Shown here piece by piece: positions 10,352 to 21,820 of a stretch of 64,000 nucleotides of DNA (position 1 is the stretch's first letter; the number at the start of each line of letters is the position of its first letter). The notes below the pieces were generated by a model. The model ran no database searches, had not been told where the DNA came from, and saw nothing but the letters and a program-made list of their open reading frames with translations. Origin of the DNA: Stichopus chloronotus (lineage: Eukaryota; Echinodermata; Holothuroidea; Aspidochirotida; Stichopodidae); contig CM037840.1 in assembly GCA_021234535.1 (NCBI GenBank), positions 1,992,421 through 2,056,420 of the forward strand, in the 5' to 3' direction. The translations under genes and the position numbers were made by a program.

Positions 10352-13300
10352 CTGTCTAACAAACAAGCATCCGTATTCTCATTGGTTAACACACTATGAA
10401 CCAAAAACGACAATGTTTTTACATTAATATTATTAAAGTATACCTGTTTAGTGTGAAGGACAATACCAAGCAGAGCAGTTAAAAAACAAACAAATTGATC
10501 ATTTGTTCTTCTGGATATTGCTAAGTTCATGATCTCGAGTAATTTCAAGGAGAATCCGACTTATGGATATGTATGACATTTAAAAGCTATTAATGACGTC
10601 ATTTAATATCAAAAAAGCCTCCAATACAGTAATATCACTTTGAATCGGTCATTTCTCAACGCTGACAAAAAGATCTTGTAAATAGAGCAAAATCGAAATT
10701 GTAGCAGATTTTGGCCAAAATTTGAAAATTTGATTAGGCTATAGCCTTACATTTAGGTCAATTTTAGCCAAATCGTCGAAATTTTCAATCGTTATCAAAA
10801 ATGTGTCTATTTCTTTTATATATTTTAAATAAATGAAAGACCCTTCCTAAGCACGAAATCATCCTTCTTTTAACAGAAACATTATTTATCATCTCGATTT
10901 TGTTTTAAATCTCTCCATAAATAGTGTAAAGTAAAATGTAGTTGACGGAAAAAAAATCAAGTCATTTCTCCAGATTCCAGGATAAAATGAAGCTATCATG
11001 AATATTCGTTAAATTATAACATTGTGGTTCTTATGTTATATTGTCAAATTTACACTCTCTTTATTTTTTTTTATAAATGAAAAACAATCATTGGCCTCTC
11101 CCTTCCTTGTAGCAATCGTTCTGTGGAACAAAGAAGCATCCGTAGTCCCATTGGTTAACACACAATGAACCAAAAACGTTACTGTTTTAACGTTAATATT
11201 GTTAAAGTGTACCTGTTTAGTGTGAGGAGTATACCAAGCAGAACAGTTATCAAAAAAAAAACAAAATGATCACTTGTTCTTCTAGATGTTGGTAAGTTCA
11301 TGATCTCGAGTAATTTCAAGGTGAATCCGACTTATGGATACGTATGACATTTAGAAGATAATAGTGACGTCATTTATTATTAATTAAGCCTCCAATACAG
11401 TAATATCACATTGAATCGGTCATTTCTCAACGCTGACAAAAAGATCTCGAAAATAGAGTAAAATCGAAATTGTAGCAGATTTTGGTCAAAATTTGAAAAT
11501 TTAATCAGGCTATTGCCTTACATTTAGGTCAATTTTAGTCAAATCTTTGAAATTTTCAGTCGTTACCAAAAATGTGTCTATTTCTTTAATATACATTTTA
11601 AATGAATGAAAGACCCTTCCTAAGCACGAAATCGTCCTTCTTTTAACAGAAACATTATTTATTATCTCGATTTTGTTTTAAATCTCTCCACAAATAAGGT
11701 AGAGTAAAATGTAGTTAACGGAAAAAAAAGTCATTTCTCAAGATTCCATGATAAAATCAAGCAGTCATGAATATTCATTAAATTATAACATTGTGGTTCT
11801 TATGTTATATTTGTCAAATATACACTCTCTTCATTTTTTTTTCAAAAATGAAAACAATCATTGGCCTCTCCCTTCCTTGTAGCAATCGTTCTGTGGAACA
11901 AACAAACATCGGTAGTCTCATTGGTTAACACACTATGAACCAAAAACGTTACAGTTTTCATAATAATATTATTAAAGTATACCTGTTTAGTGAGAAGGAC
12001 TATAACAAGAAGAAAAGTTTAAAAACAAACAAAATGATCACTTGTTCTTCTAGATGTTGCTAAGTTCATGATGTCGAGTAATTTCAAGGTGAATCCGACT
12101 TATGGATACCTATGACATTTAAAAGCTATTAATGACGTCATTTAATATCAAAAAAGCCTCCAATACAGTAATATCACTTTGAATCGGTCATTTCTCAACG
12201 CTGACAAAAAGACCTCGAAAATAGAGCAAAATCGAAATTGTAGCAGATTTTGGCCAAAATATAAAAAATTGATAAGGCTATAGCCTTACGTTTAGGTCAA
12301 TTTTTAGCCAAATCGTCGATATTTTCAATCGTTACAAAAAACGTGTCTATTTCATTTATATACATTCTAAATGAATGAAACACCCTTCCTAAGCCCGAAA
12401 TCGTCCTTCTTTTAACAGAAACATTATTTAAAATCTCATTTTTCTTTAAATCTTTCCAGAAATGAGGTAGAGTAAAATGTAGTTGACAGAAAAAAACAAA
12501 TAAAGCCTCCAATACAGTAATATCACATTGAATCGGTCATTTCTCAACGCTGACAAAAAGACCTCGAAAATAGAGTAAAATCGAAATTGTAGCAGATTTT
12601 GGCCAAAATATAAAAAATTAATAAGGCTATAGCCTTGCGTTTTGGTTAATTTCAGCCAAATCGTCGATATTTTCAATCGTTACCAAAAATGTCTCTATTT
12701 CATTAATATGTATTTTAAATGAATGAAAGACCCTTCCTAAGCACGAAATCGTCCTTCTTTTAACAGAAACATTATTTATAATCTCATTTTTGTTTTAAAT
12801 CTTTCCAGAAATAAGGTAGAGTAAAATGTAGTTGACGGAAAAAAAGGAAGTCATTTCTCAAGATTCCAGGATAAAATGAAGCAGTCATGAATATTCATTA
12901 AATTATAACATTGTGGTTCTTATGTTATATTTGTCAAATTTACAGTCTCTTCATTTTTTTTCAGAAAGGAAAACAATAATTGGCCTCTCCCTTCCTTGTC
13001 GCAATCGTTTTGTGGAACAAACAGACATCCGTAGTCTCATTAGTTATATTATTAAAGTATACCTGTTTAGTGTGAAGGACTATACCAAGCAGAACAGTAA
13101 TCAAAAAAACTAAATGATCACTTGTTCTTCTAGATGTTGGTAAGTTCATGATGTCGAGTAATTTCAAGGTGAATCCGACTTATGGATACGTATGACATTT
13201 AAAAGATAATAGTGACGTCATTTATTATTAATTAAGCCTCCAATACAGTAATATCACATTGAATCGGTCATTTCTCAACGCTGACAAAAAATCTCGAAAA

Positions 13301-16080
13301 TCGAGCAAAATCGAAATTGCAGCAGATTTTGGCAACAATTTGAAAATTTGATCAGGCTATAGCCTTACGTTTAGGTCAATTTCAGCCAAATCTTCGAAAT
13401 TTTCAATCGTTACCAAAAACGTGTCTATTTCGTTAATATGCATTTTACATGAATGAAAGACCCTTCCTAAGCACGAAATCGTCCTTCTTTTAAGAGAAAC
13501 TGTATTTTTCATCTCATTTTTGTTTTAAATCTATCCAGAAATCTGGTACAGTAAAATGTAGTTGACCGAAGAAAAAGGAAGTCATTTCTCAAAATTCCAG
13601 GATAAAATGAAGCAGTCATGAACAAACAAAATGATCACTTGTTCTTCTAAATGTTGCTAAGTTCATGATGTCGAATAATTTCAAGGTGAATCCAACTTAT
13701 GGATACATATGACATTTAAAAGCTTTATTAATGACATCATTTATTATTAATTAAGCCTCCAATACAGTAATATCACATTAAATCGGTCATTTCTCAACGC
13801 TGACAAAAGATCTCGAAAATCGAGCAAAATCAAAATTGTAGCAGATTTTGTCCAAAATTTGAAAATTTGATCAGGCTATCGCCTTACATTTAGGTCAATT
13901 TCAGACAAATCGTCGAAATTTTCAATTGTTACCAAAATTGTGTCTATTTCTTTAATATACATTCTAAATGAATGTTCTGTGGAACAAACAAACATCCGTA
14001 GTCTCATTGGTTAACACACTCTGAACCAAAATCGTTACTGTTTTAACGTTAATATTATTAAAGTATACCTCTTTCGTGTGAAGGGCTATACCAAGCAGAA
14101 CACTTAAAAAACAAACAAAATGATCACTTGTTCTTCTTGATGTTGCTAAGTTCATGATGTCGAGTAATTTCAAGGTGAATCCGACTTATGGATACGTATG
14201 ACATTTAAAAGCTATTAATTTAATTTATTAAATCTTTCAGAAATAAGGTAAAGTAAAATGTAGTTGACGGTACAGAAAAGTCATTTCTCAAGACTCCAGG
14301 ATAAAATGAAGCAGTCATGAATATTCATAACATTATAACATTGTGGTTCTGATGTTACATTTGTCAAATTTACACTCTTTATTTTTTTCCATAAATGAAA
14401 ACAATCATTGGTCTTTAACTTGTTTCTAGCAATCCGTTATGTTGCACAAACAAACATCCGTAGTCTCATTGGTTATCACACCATCATCCAAAAACTTCAA
14501 TGTCTTAATATTAATATTGTTAAAGTATACCTGGTTAGTGTGCCGGACTATACTAAGCAGAACCGTTAAGAAGAAAAAAAACTGAATGATCACCTTTTCT
14601 TCCAGATGTTGCTAAGTTAATGATATCAAGTAATTTCAAGGTGAATCCGACTAATGGACACGCATGACATTTGAAAGCTATGAGCGACTTCATTTATTAT
14701 TATTTAAACCTCCAATACAGTAATATCACATTGAATCGGTCATTTCTCAACGCTGACAAAAAGATCTCGAAAATAGAGGAAACTCGAAAATGTAGCAGAT
14801 TTTGGCCAAAATATGAAAATTTGATAAGGCTATAGCCTTACGTTTAGGTCAACTTTTAGCCAAATCGTCGATATTTTCAATCGTTACCAAAAATGTGTCT
14901 ATTTCATTTATGTACATTCTAAATGAATGAAAGACCCTTCCTAAGCCCGAAATCGTCCTTCTTTTAACAGAAACATTATTTATAATCTCTTTTTTTTTTG
15001 ATATTCTCTCCAGAAATAAGGTACAGTAAAATGTAGTTCACAGTCATTTCTCAAGATTCCATGACAAAATGAATCAGTCATGAATAATCATGAAATTATA
15101 ACATTGTGGTTCTTATGTTATATTTGTCAAATTAATACTCTTTATTTTTTTTCATAAATGAAAACAATCATTGGCCTCTCCGTTCTTCGTTCTGTGGAAA
15201 AACAAACATCTGTAGTCTCATTGGTTAACAAACCATGAACCTAAAACGTATTTGATTTAGTATCAATATTATTTACAATTACCTGTTCAATAGGAATTCT
15301 AAAGTAAGCAAAAGTTAAAGAAAAAAATGATCAATTTTGCTTCTAGATATTTTCTTGATCAGATTTTGACCAACGTATGAAAATTTGATAAGACTACAGC
15401 CTTACGTTTTGGTTAATTTCAGCCAAATCGTCGATATTTTTAATTTTTACCATAAATATGTCTATTTCTTCAATATACATTCTTATTTAATAAAATGCTA
15501 TTTCTATCCCGAAATCATCCCTCTTTTGAAAAGAAGCGTTATTCATCATCTCGTAAATTTTAAAGTCTCCCCCAAAATAAACTACTTTAAGATGTAGTTC
15601 AAACAAAAGAAATTGTCTTTTCTTTTTTAAATTCCAGGATAATATCACATGGAATAAGTTATTTCTCAAAGCTGACATCGCGAAAATCGCGAAAATGGAG
15701 CAAAATCGAAAATGTAGCAGAGTTTTTTTTTAAATATGATAATTTGACAAGGCTATATCCTTACGTTTTGGTATACATTTCATCCAAATCGTAGATATTT
15801 TCAATCGTTACCGCAAATGTGTCTAATATACATGTTTATTCAAAAAGAGACCTTTGCTAGCCCGAAATAGCCCCTATTTTGATAGAAATATTGTTTATAA
15901 TCTCATAATCTTTATAGTCTCCCCCGAAATACAGTACTTTTAAATGTAGTTGACACAGAATAAATTGTCATTTCGCCAGATTCCAGGATAAAATAAGGCA
16001 GTCATAAATATTCATCAAAGTGTTACATAGTGGTCTTCATCTACCATTTGTCAAAATTACACCCATTAGTTTTTTTTATA

Positions 16081-16450
16081 TAAATGAAAACAATCATTGA
16101 CTTCTCCCTTGTTTTAATAATCTCTCACATGAAACAAGCAATCATCCGTATTGTCATTAGTGAACACACCATGAAAATTGGACCCCACAAAATTAAATTC
16201 TTCAAAAAAAAAAAAACCCAATTAAAAAAAAAAACAGTGGAATGTACATTGTAAATGTGAAAGAAATGACTAAATGAAAAATTGTGACGTAACATGCTTT
16301 ACGAGTAACTGTTCATGGAGTGAAGTGGGCACACCCAAGACAATTATTACATCAAAGTGGTATTTTAATACTGTTGTGAAAATGTAAAATTGTAAAAGCT
16401 GTGAAAATTGCGAAAATTGAGAAATTTATTTGCAGTATTGAACAACAGTA
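16081..16450. other. AT-rich stretch between satellite remnants and LINE
   Basis: Poly-A runs near 16206 and 16224 and no gene or repeat unit that I can recognise. Confidence 0.4.
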
Positions 16451-16463
16451 ACAAGCATAGTTA

Positions 16464-18867
16464 CCACAAAAAGATCATACTTTAGTAAAGAACTATCGAC
16501 CTATTTCATTATTGAATGTAGATTATAAAATCGCTGCTAAGACTTTAGCCACTAGGCTTAAGAAAGTTATTCCATCTGTTATTAATTGCAATCAAACTGG
16601 TTTTATTAAAAATAGTTTCATCGGCGAGAATATTCCGTTAATACTTGATTGTATCGGTAACTGTGATAAGAAGGATGTTCCAGGGATTTTACTATTTGTC
16701 GATTTCGAGGAAACCTTTGACCGTCTGGAATGGGCTTTCATCCTCAAATGTTTAAGTTATTTTGGTTTCAAGGATGGTTTCACACTTTGGATTAGAACCC
16801 TTTACTCTAACGCCTCAGCTTGCGTTTGCAATAGCCGGTATTCATCCCCCTAATTCAAAATATCTAGAGGTGTTAGACAAGGGTGTCCATTAAGCCCTTA
16901 TATTTTTGTATTGTGTGCTGAGATTTTGGCCATATGTATTAACGACTCACATCTTGTAAAAGGATTGTTTATTATGGGAAAGGAAATACGAATAAGTCAG
17001 TATGCTGATGATACAACTATTTTTGTTGATGACACCCGCGACAGTTTAAGTGCTGTTGTTGAAATTTTTCACATGTTGGAAAATTCGTCTGGTTTAAAAG
17101 TTAACTATGAAAAAACCAATATCATACATTAGGTCCACTGAGTGTTCAAAAACCCCTTTTTTAAACGAGTTTAATTTTGCTTGGACTCTTGGCCCTGTTA
17201 CTGTTTTGGGTATTACTTTTGACAATCATAGAAACAATTTAGTCCATCTAAACTATGCCGCAAAGCTTTCACGCCTTAAGAGTAAATTGAATTTATGGTC
17301 TGCTAGAGACTTAACCCCTATAGGCAGAATTACTATTATTAAAACTTTCGTCCTTTCTCAGCTAGGTTTCCTTTTGCAAGTATTACCCAACCCTCCTACT
17401 ACCTTCATAAAAGAATTGGAAGCTTGTTTGTTTCGTTTCATCTGGTCAGGAAACCAGACAAAATAAAAAGATCTACTTTGATTAGCCCCTTGGACCAAAA
17501 TGCTCTATGAGCCACCCACATTAATTTTTCATTAGTGGTCTAAAATGCACATGGGTAAAAAGATGTACTGATAATACCACTTCTACCTGGAAACTGTTCT
17601 TTGATTTTCACCTGCAAAATACGGGAAGCAACTTTTATTTTCCTGTAACTACCAGGCGAAAGATTTAACCATTGGTAATAATTTTATAAACGATGTGTGT
17701 GCGGCTTGGTCAAAGTATCGTTTTCGTTATCCAGTAGAAAATTTTGAAAAGGAAATTGTTTGGAATCATTCACTGATAAGAATTAATAATGAAATTGTAT
17801 TTTATGATTATATGTATGCAAAAGGTGTTTCTAAGCTAAAAGACTTTTATGATAATAACCAAAGACCTTTGACTTTTGACTCCTTTAAGCAGTAGTATCC
17901 ACTAGATACTTTCCTTTTTACTATCTTCTTTGGTATTTTATCTGCTATTCCAAGAGAATGGGTAGAAAATTTGTGTGTACGTGACATTGAAAATGTAAAT
18001 GACGGTATAGGAGACAATCTTCTAGATACTCCATATTTATCTCGTAATATCTACAAGCATTTAATTAAGACTATCGCTACTCCCCCTGTTGCATTTTCGA
18101 AGTGGGACGAATTTTTCAGTTCAGCCAATCTCAATGGCAAACCATTTGCAGGATTTCTTTCATCTCTTGCAAAGAAAGTAAGATTCGTTACTTTCAATTC
18201 CGTTTTATTCACCGTATCATCGGCACAAATTCCTGTCTTTGTGAATATTGTAGCCAACCCACTCTGTACCTTTTGTAATCAGCAGATTGAATCTACCGAA
18301 CATCTGTTTTGGGACTGCAGCACTACCTCAAATTTTAAGTGGGACGAAGAGCAAAGTGTATTGGGCAGACAGTTTGTATTCTCTAACGTTCACTTATTTT
18401 TGGATACAAATTCAATTTAAGACACCCTTATAATTTTTTATCTTTCATTTAAACTATTAATTGTTTAACAAGAAATTAAATTTTCAGCTGCCCAACGTAA
18501 ATGATTTTTTATACAAATTTAAATTTGCTATGCAAGTTGAAAAAGAGATTGGAAATCACAAAAGTATGTCACACAATATCCTATGACAGCTTACACTCTG
18601 CATTTAGAAATTGTGTGATTCTCTTCTAGTGATTATATTTTGCGAAGTATAAAATTTAACACCTTATATCCATTGGAAAAAGTATGTTATAGACTGTAAG
18701 ATCATAATTAATTCTAGAAGGAAGATTTGGGTATTGCACCTTTCATAATTATGACTATTTAACATTTCTGTGTAACTGATATGCAGATATTTTGTAAATA
18801 ATTTCGATTTCGTTCACTGTACCATATACAATACTCATACTGAGTAAAAGAGGATAAAAAAAAAAAA
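16464..18867 (+). mobile_element. 5'-truncated, inactive LINE (L1/Tx1-like)
   Basis: The plus strand encodes the middle and end of a LINE reverse transcriptase. It opens at NYRPISLLN near 16485, has the RT catalytic box YADD near 17000-17012 (QYADDTTIF), and carries a C-terminal Cys/His motif (CTFCNQQIESTEHLFWDC, near 18265-18320) typical of L1/Tx1-type elements. There is an in-frame stop near 16851, a frame change near 17107-17132 and more stops after 17464. No endonuclease domain remains. It ends in a poly-A tract at about 18856-18868. ACAAGCATAGTTA (16451-16463) and ACAAGCGTAGTTA (18868-18880) form a 13-bp target duplication with one mismatch, which defines both ends. The truncation is typical of target-primed reverse transcription. 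Confidence 0.85.
16485..18420 (+). pseudogene. Broken reverse transcriptase reading frame of the LINE
   Basis: Surviving blocks are 16485-16850, 16854-17132 (same frame after one TAA), 17107-17466, 17695-17895 and 17971-18420 (shifted frame). The blocks cover RT palm motifs, the YADD active site, the RT thumb-like region and the C-terminal zinc-binding motif. Multiple stops and a frameshift mean no functional product. Confidence 0.8.
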
Positions 18868-18880
18868 ACAAGCGTAGTTA

Positions 18881-19211
18881 TCTCTCTAATATGCAATTTA
18901 CATTCATGATTGCCATACTTAATTCAGTGACACATTGAGCTATGGTAATGATTCATGAAATGATCTATGATTGAATTCTTGAATTAGTCACCAAGAAGAG
19001 AAGTTATTTCATATCCGACAAATGAGGAAACTGAAAGAAACTACAGAGAATACATCTCCTCTTCCTTTTAAGAGTGAAGCATCAACATTTGGTCAGCTTT
19101 TTTTGTCACTTTGACAAACACTAATTAAGAATAGGTTTATTTTATTAAATACGGACAAAATCTATGTTTTCCTTGCTTATTTTGATTGCCTATTGTGGCC
19201 TTCCCTGAAAT
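18881..19211. other. Unique spacer between LINE and right arm
   Basis: About 330 bp with no match to the inner flank of the left arm and no gene seen. Confidence 0.4.
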
Positions 19212-20699
19212 TGTCGTTCAAAGTCAGTTTATTTAACTTTGATATTCTCTCAGGAGATGATTTAATTACTTTGAAGCAGTGCAGTGAATGATGTAGAAGT
19301 ACATTAGCTGGTCTGTATTTTGGCATGGACTAGTAAGAAATGTGGTCAGGAAATTGGACCGCCCAAAATTATTGCATCGAGGGTGATGTTGTCACATTCT
19401 TTTGTGGGAAAAGGAAATCTATTGAGTTCATCCAAGTTTCTTCGTGATGTGTACAGTCTTACGGAGAATTATAGTGAGCCCTCCCCGCATTAGTGCGCAG
19501 TGTCTTCCCAAAGGTAAATTGGTCCCTGTGCTAGGGTGTGAGTTTCTATTAACAAGATCCAACTACCACCGTACCAGCCGAAAGAAAAGGAAAACATGGA
19601 AAAAAGCGAATGATTCTTCCACTGGATGAATCAATGTGTTCCATCAGTAGCCTACAAGAAAGCTGTTTGCAATATGTGACTGTACTATAACACGTACCGA
19701 CACACTGACATAATCATACACATCATGTACAGAAAGAACTTATCCACAGAACTATTTACTTGTTACGACTGCATTGAAGATGTCAAAGACATCAACGTTG
19801 ATTGTTCATAATACTTCAGGTATTTAGTGAATGAAAGTAGAAAGACAACCGAACAATGGAACGTTTTGGGACCTCTTACCATGAATGATAGAGTTGCGTT
19901 TAATTCCTTTTACTTCTGCTTCTACTGTTTTGGGAGCTGAAGCAACTTCAATCACATATCTATTACGTAATATTCAATGAAGGTCGCTGGAATATCCAAA
20001 CTCAGAGAGCAGTTGGTTGTTTCTTTCCTCTCTTTATTTAGATGACTTTATTCAGGTTTATCCGATAAAAGATTAGCTAAACCTAACATAGAGCCAATGC
20101 TGTTACTACTTGTAGTGAATAATGATACTAATGAAATGTGCTGTGAGCAAAGAGACGGATCCTGCCCTGTGGTTTAAACCAATACTATTACATGAAATGG
20201 GTGGGCGTATATGATACGCGTTATCAGTTTATAGATAACTTGTGGCAATACACAGGTGAATGGAATAAAGTTATTTTTTCTATAAGTTTGAGTTATGTTT
20301 TACTGTTATGAATACAAGTGTTGATATGGGCCTAATGTCACATATTTACCATTGAATGAGACACGCTATTTAATACGCACAATGCGACTGCATGTACATC
20401 TATTTTTTTTTCTCGAAAAGCCGCCATTATAAAAACAAAATCTGATGCCCTCTGAGAATATAAATGTTAATATATATTTTAGCAACTTTATTCCAATGCC
20501 AAACTACAGATTTACGTAGCAGATTTTTATCCGTCTCAAAAAAAGGTCATAGTTTGCTAAAACTACATGGCAGTGTTACATAAGCGTTGGTACTGAAATT
20601 TCATTCTAACAAATTCTATAACATGATGTCAACAGTCCCAATTTAATAGGTTGATGGCGCCAGTCGAATAGACATCAACAAAGAAAACTAAAAACTATA

Positions 20700-20999
20700 A
20701 TGGTCCTTACAGGCTTCCGTAGGTTCATGCATAGAAGAACACGCCTCATTGGGCCACGTGTTCAGTGGACTATGGGCAGCACACATGCCGGTCGCAAAGA
20801 GCCTTTCAACCCTCTGGCCGAGTTGCATGGATTCACCTCACGCCACCTAGTACGCTTCTGGTCGACCTTTGACCGACCCTCCTCGCATCCTTCCGGGTTC
20901 TTTTACGACGTCAAGGGAGACATGGCACGGGATCCTAGGCCACAAAAAGTACCATACCACCACCGGACCATTGTAGCCCGGATGTGCCTTGAACCCTAG
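20700..20999 (+). CDS. Hypothetical 99-codon ORF in the conserved block of the right arm
   Basis: Counterpart of the left-arm ORF (628-927), in the same orientation relative to its arm and reading towards the outer end. It starts MVLTGFRRFMHRR and ends TAG. Two substitutions separate the copies over the 300 bases, both changing the residue. No family recognised; no membrane segment or signal peptide. Confidence 0.25.
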   Translation: MVLTGFRRFMHRRTRLIGPRVQWTMGSTHAGRKEPFNPLAELHGFTSRHLVRFWSTFDRPSSHPSGFFYDVKGDMARDPRPQKVPYHHRTIVARMCLEP

Positions 21000-21159
21000 C
21001 ACGGTTTCTATGACCAGCAGAGCAGGAGTCTTTCGTCCGCCCCTTATAGCGCATGGCCAGCACGTCAGCTAGTGACTTTGAAGTTTGAATTAATACTTAA
21101 CGATAACATAGAGCATTTCCTTCCAAATCAAAAGTAAACGTTTGCCTCTGTGATTCTGT

Positions 21160-21225
21160 GTCGGGCTCGAACCAGGGATCATACGATCGTCGAACGAGCA
21201 CCCTAACTATTCGGCTGTAGCATCA
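21160..21225 (-). other. tRNA-like relic (right arm)
   Basis: Reverse complement of the left-arm relic. The B box is intact (GGGCTCGAACC on the plus strand, 21163-21173), but the A-box region has changed to GCACCCTAACTATTCGGC. No tRNA fold is possible. Confidence 0.45.
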
Positions 21226-21479
21226 GACAAGACCTTGAGGAATTAAATGAGATTAAACCACTGCTGTAAAAAGGCGCAATTCACAAATCCATCAGTTCTC
21301 CACACACGCACACACCCCTCACAGGATAAAAGACGAATACTCAGCTCCTGCATTTTAGTTGCCTAACGAAGTATATAACGCCTTAATTCTGCTGTTTAAA
21401 ACTTGTGATAAGAAATGACCCCCACAGGCAATGATAAATCTCAAGATTTTTGTCAAGAAAATTTACTATGGTTGCTGCG

Positions 21480-21820
21480 AAATTTAAAAGACGAATAATT
21501 TTCTTACTTTGCCGGTTAGGATGAAGCTTGTATTCCCGAGTGTACAGGTGGGCTTAGAGAAGAAAAGAAAAATAAAGACAACGAGAGGTGATTTGGGCAT
21601 TGACTGGAAGATGTTACTCCTCAACGAAGACTAATGAATAAAACGATCGATACAAAGCACGTGGGGAAAGTCAGATTACTTATTTGCATATCAATCGTTA
21701 CAGAAATAGTGGAATTCCTCTTGCACGCCAAGACGTGACAAAGAAATAACACAAATACCAAAACTATTGTAACAAAGACAGTACAGTTCACTTCACTACC
21801 TTTAACGGTACATATACACA
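21480..21820. other. About 341-bp segment present only in the right arm
   Basis: In the left arm the GGTTGCTGC and CATGATATG motifs (read in the right arm's sense) are almost adjacent, near 145-165. In the right arm they are separated by this segment. No terminal repeats or target duplication were seen, so insertion here or deletion in the left arm are both possible. Confidence 0.6.

Larger units (their letters stand above)
5400..10720 (+). repeat. Higher-order repeat: three LTR-bearing units of 1744, 1744 and 1741 bp
   Basis: Period-1744 copies run from about 5400 to 10720. Copies one and two look identical over most of their length. Copy three has small deletions (one T in a T run near 9325, and GACAAAAG shortened to GAAAAG near 9448). 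The first few hundred bases of copy one carry private differences, such as CACATT against CACTTT near 5407. Each unit equals one 771-bp satellite monomer plus a 973-bp solo LTR, so the monomer containing the LTR was amplified as a block. Near-identity means the copy number in the assembly should be treated with care. Confidence 0.9.
3950..16080 (+). repeat. Tandem satellite array, basic unit about 770 bp
   Basis: A single landmark, GCTAAGTTCATGAT or a close variant, recurs at 4531, 5291, 7035, 8779, 10520, 11290, 12059, 13140, 13656, 14145 and 14611. Spacings are 760, 1744, 1744, 1741, about 770, 769, 1081, 516, 489 and 466. The basic unit is thus about 770 bp, the 1744-bp spacings carry an inserted LTR, and the rightmost units have internal deletions or partial duplications. 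Copies decay towards both ends (3950-4530 and 15300-16080). The ORFs across the array are short and share no protein family. Confidence 0.9.

Noticed and set aside
5856..10548. Minus-strand ORFs of 77, 104 and 129 codons repeated in the higher-order units
   Set aside because: They recur only because the unit is duplicated, lie in the solo LTR or satellite, and resemble no protein family.
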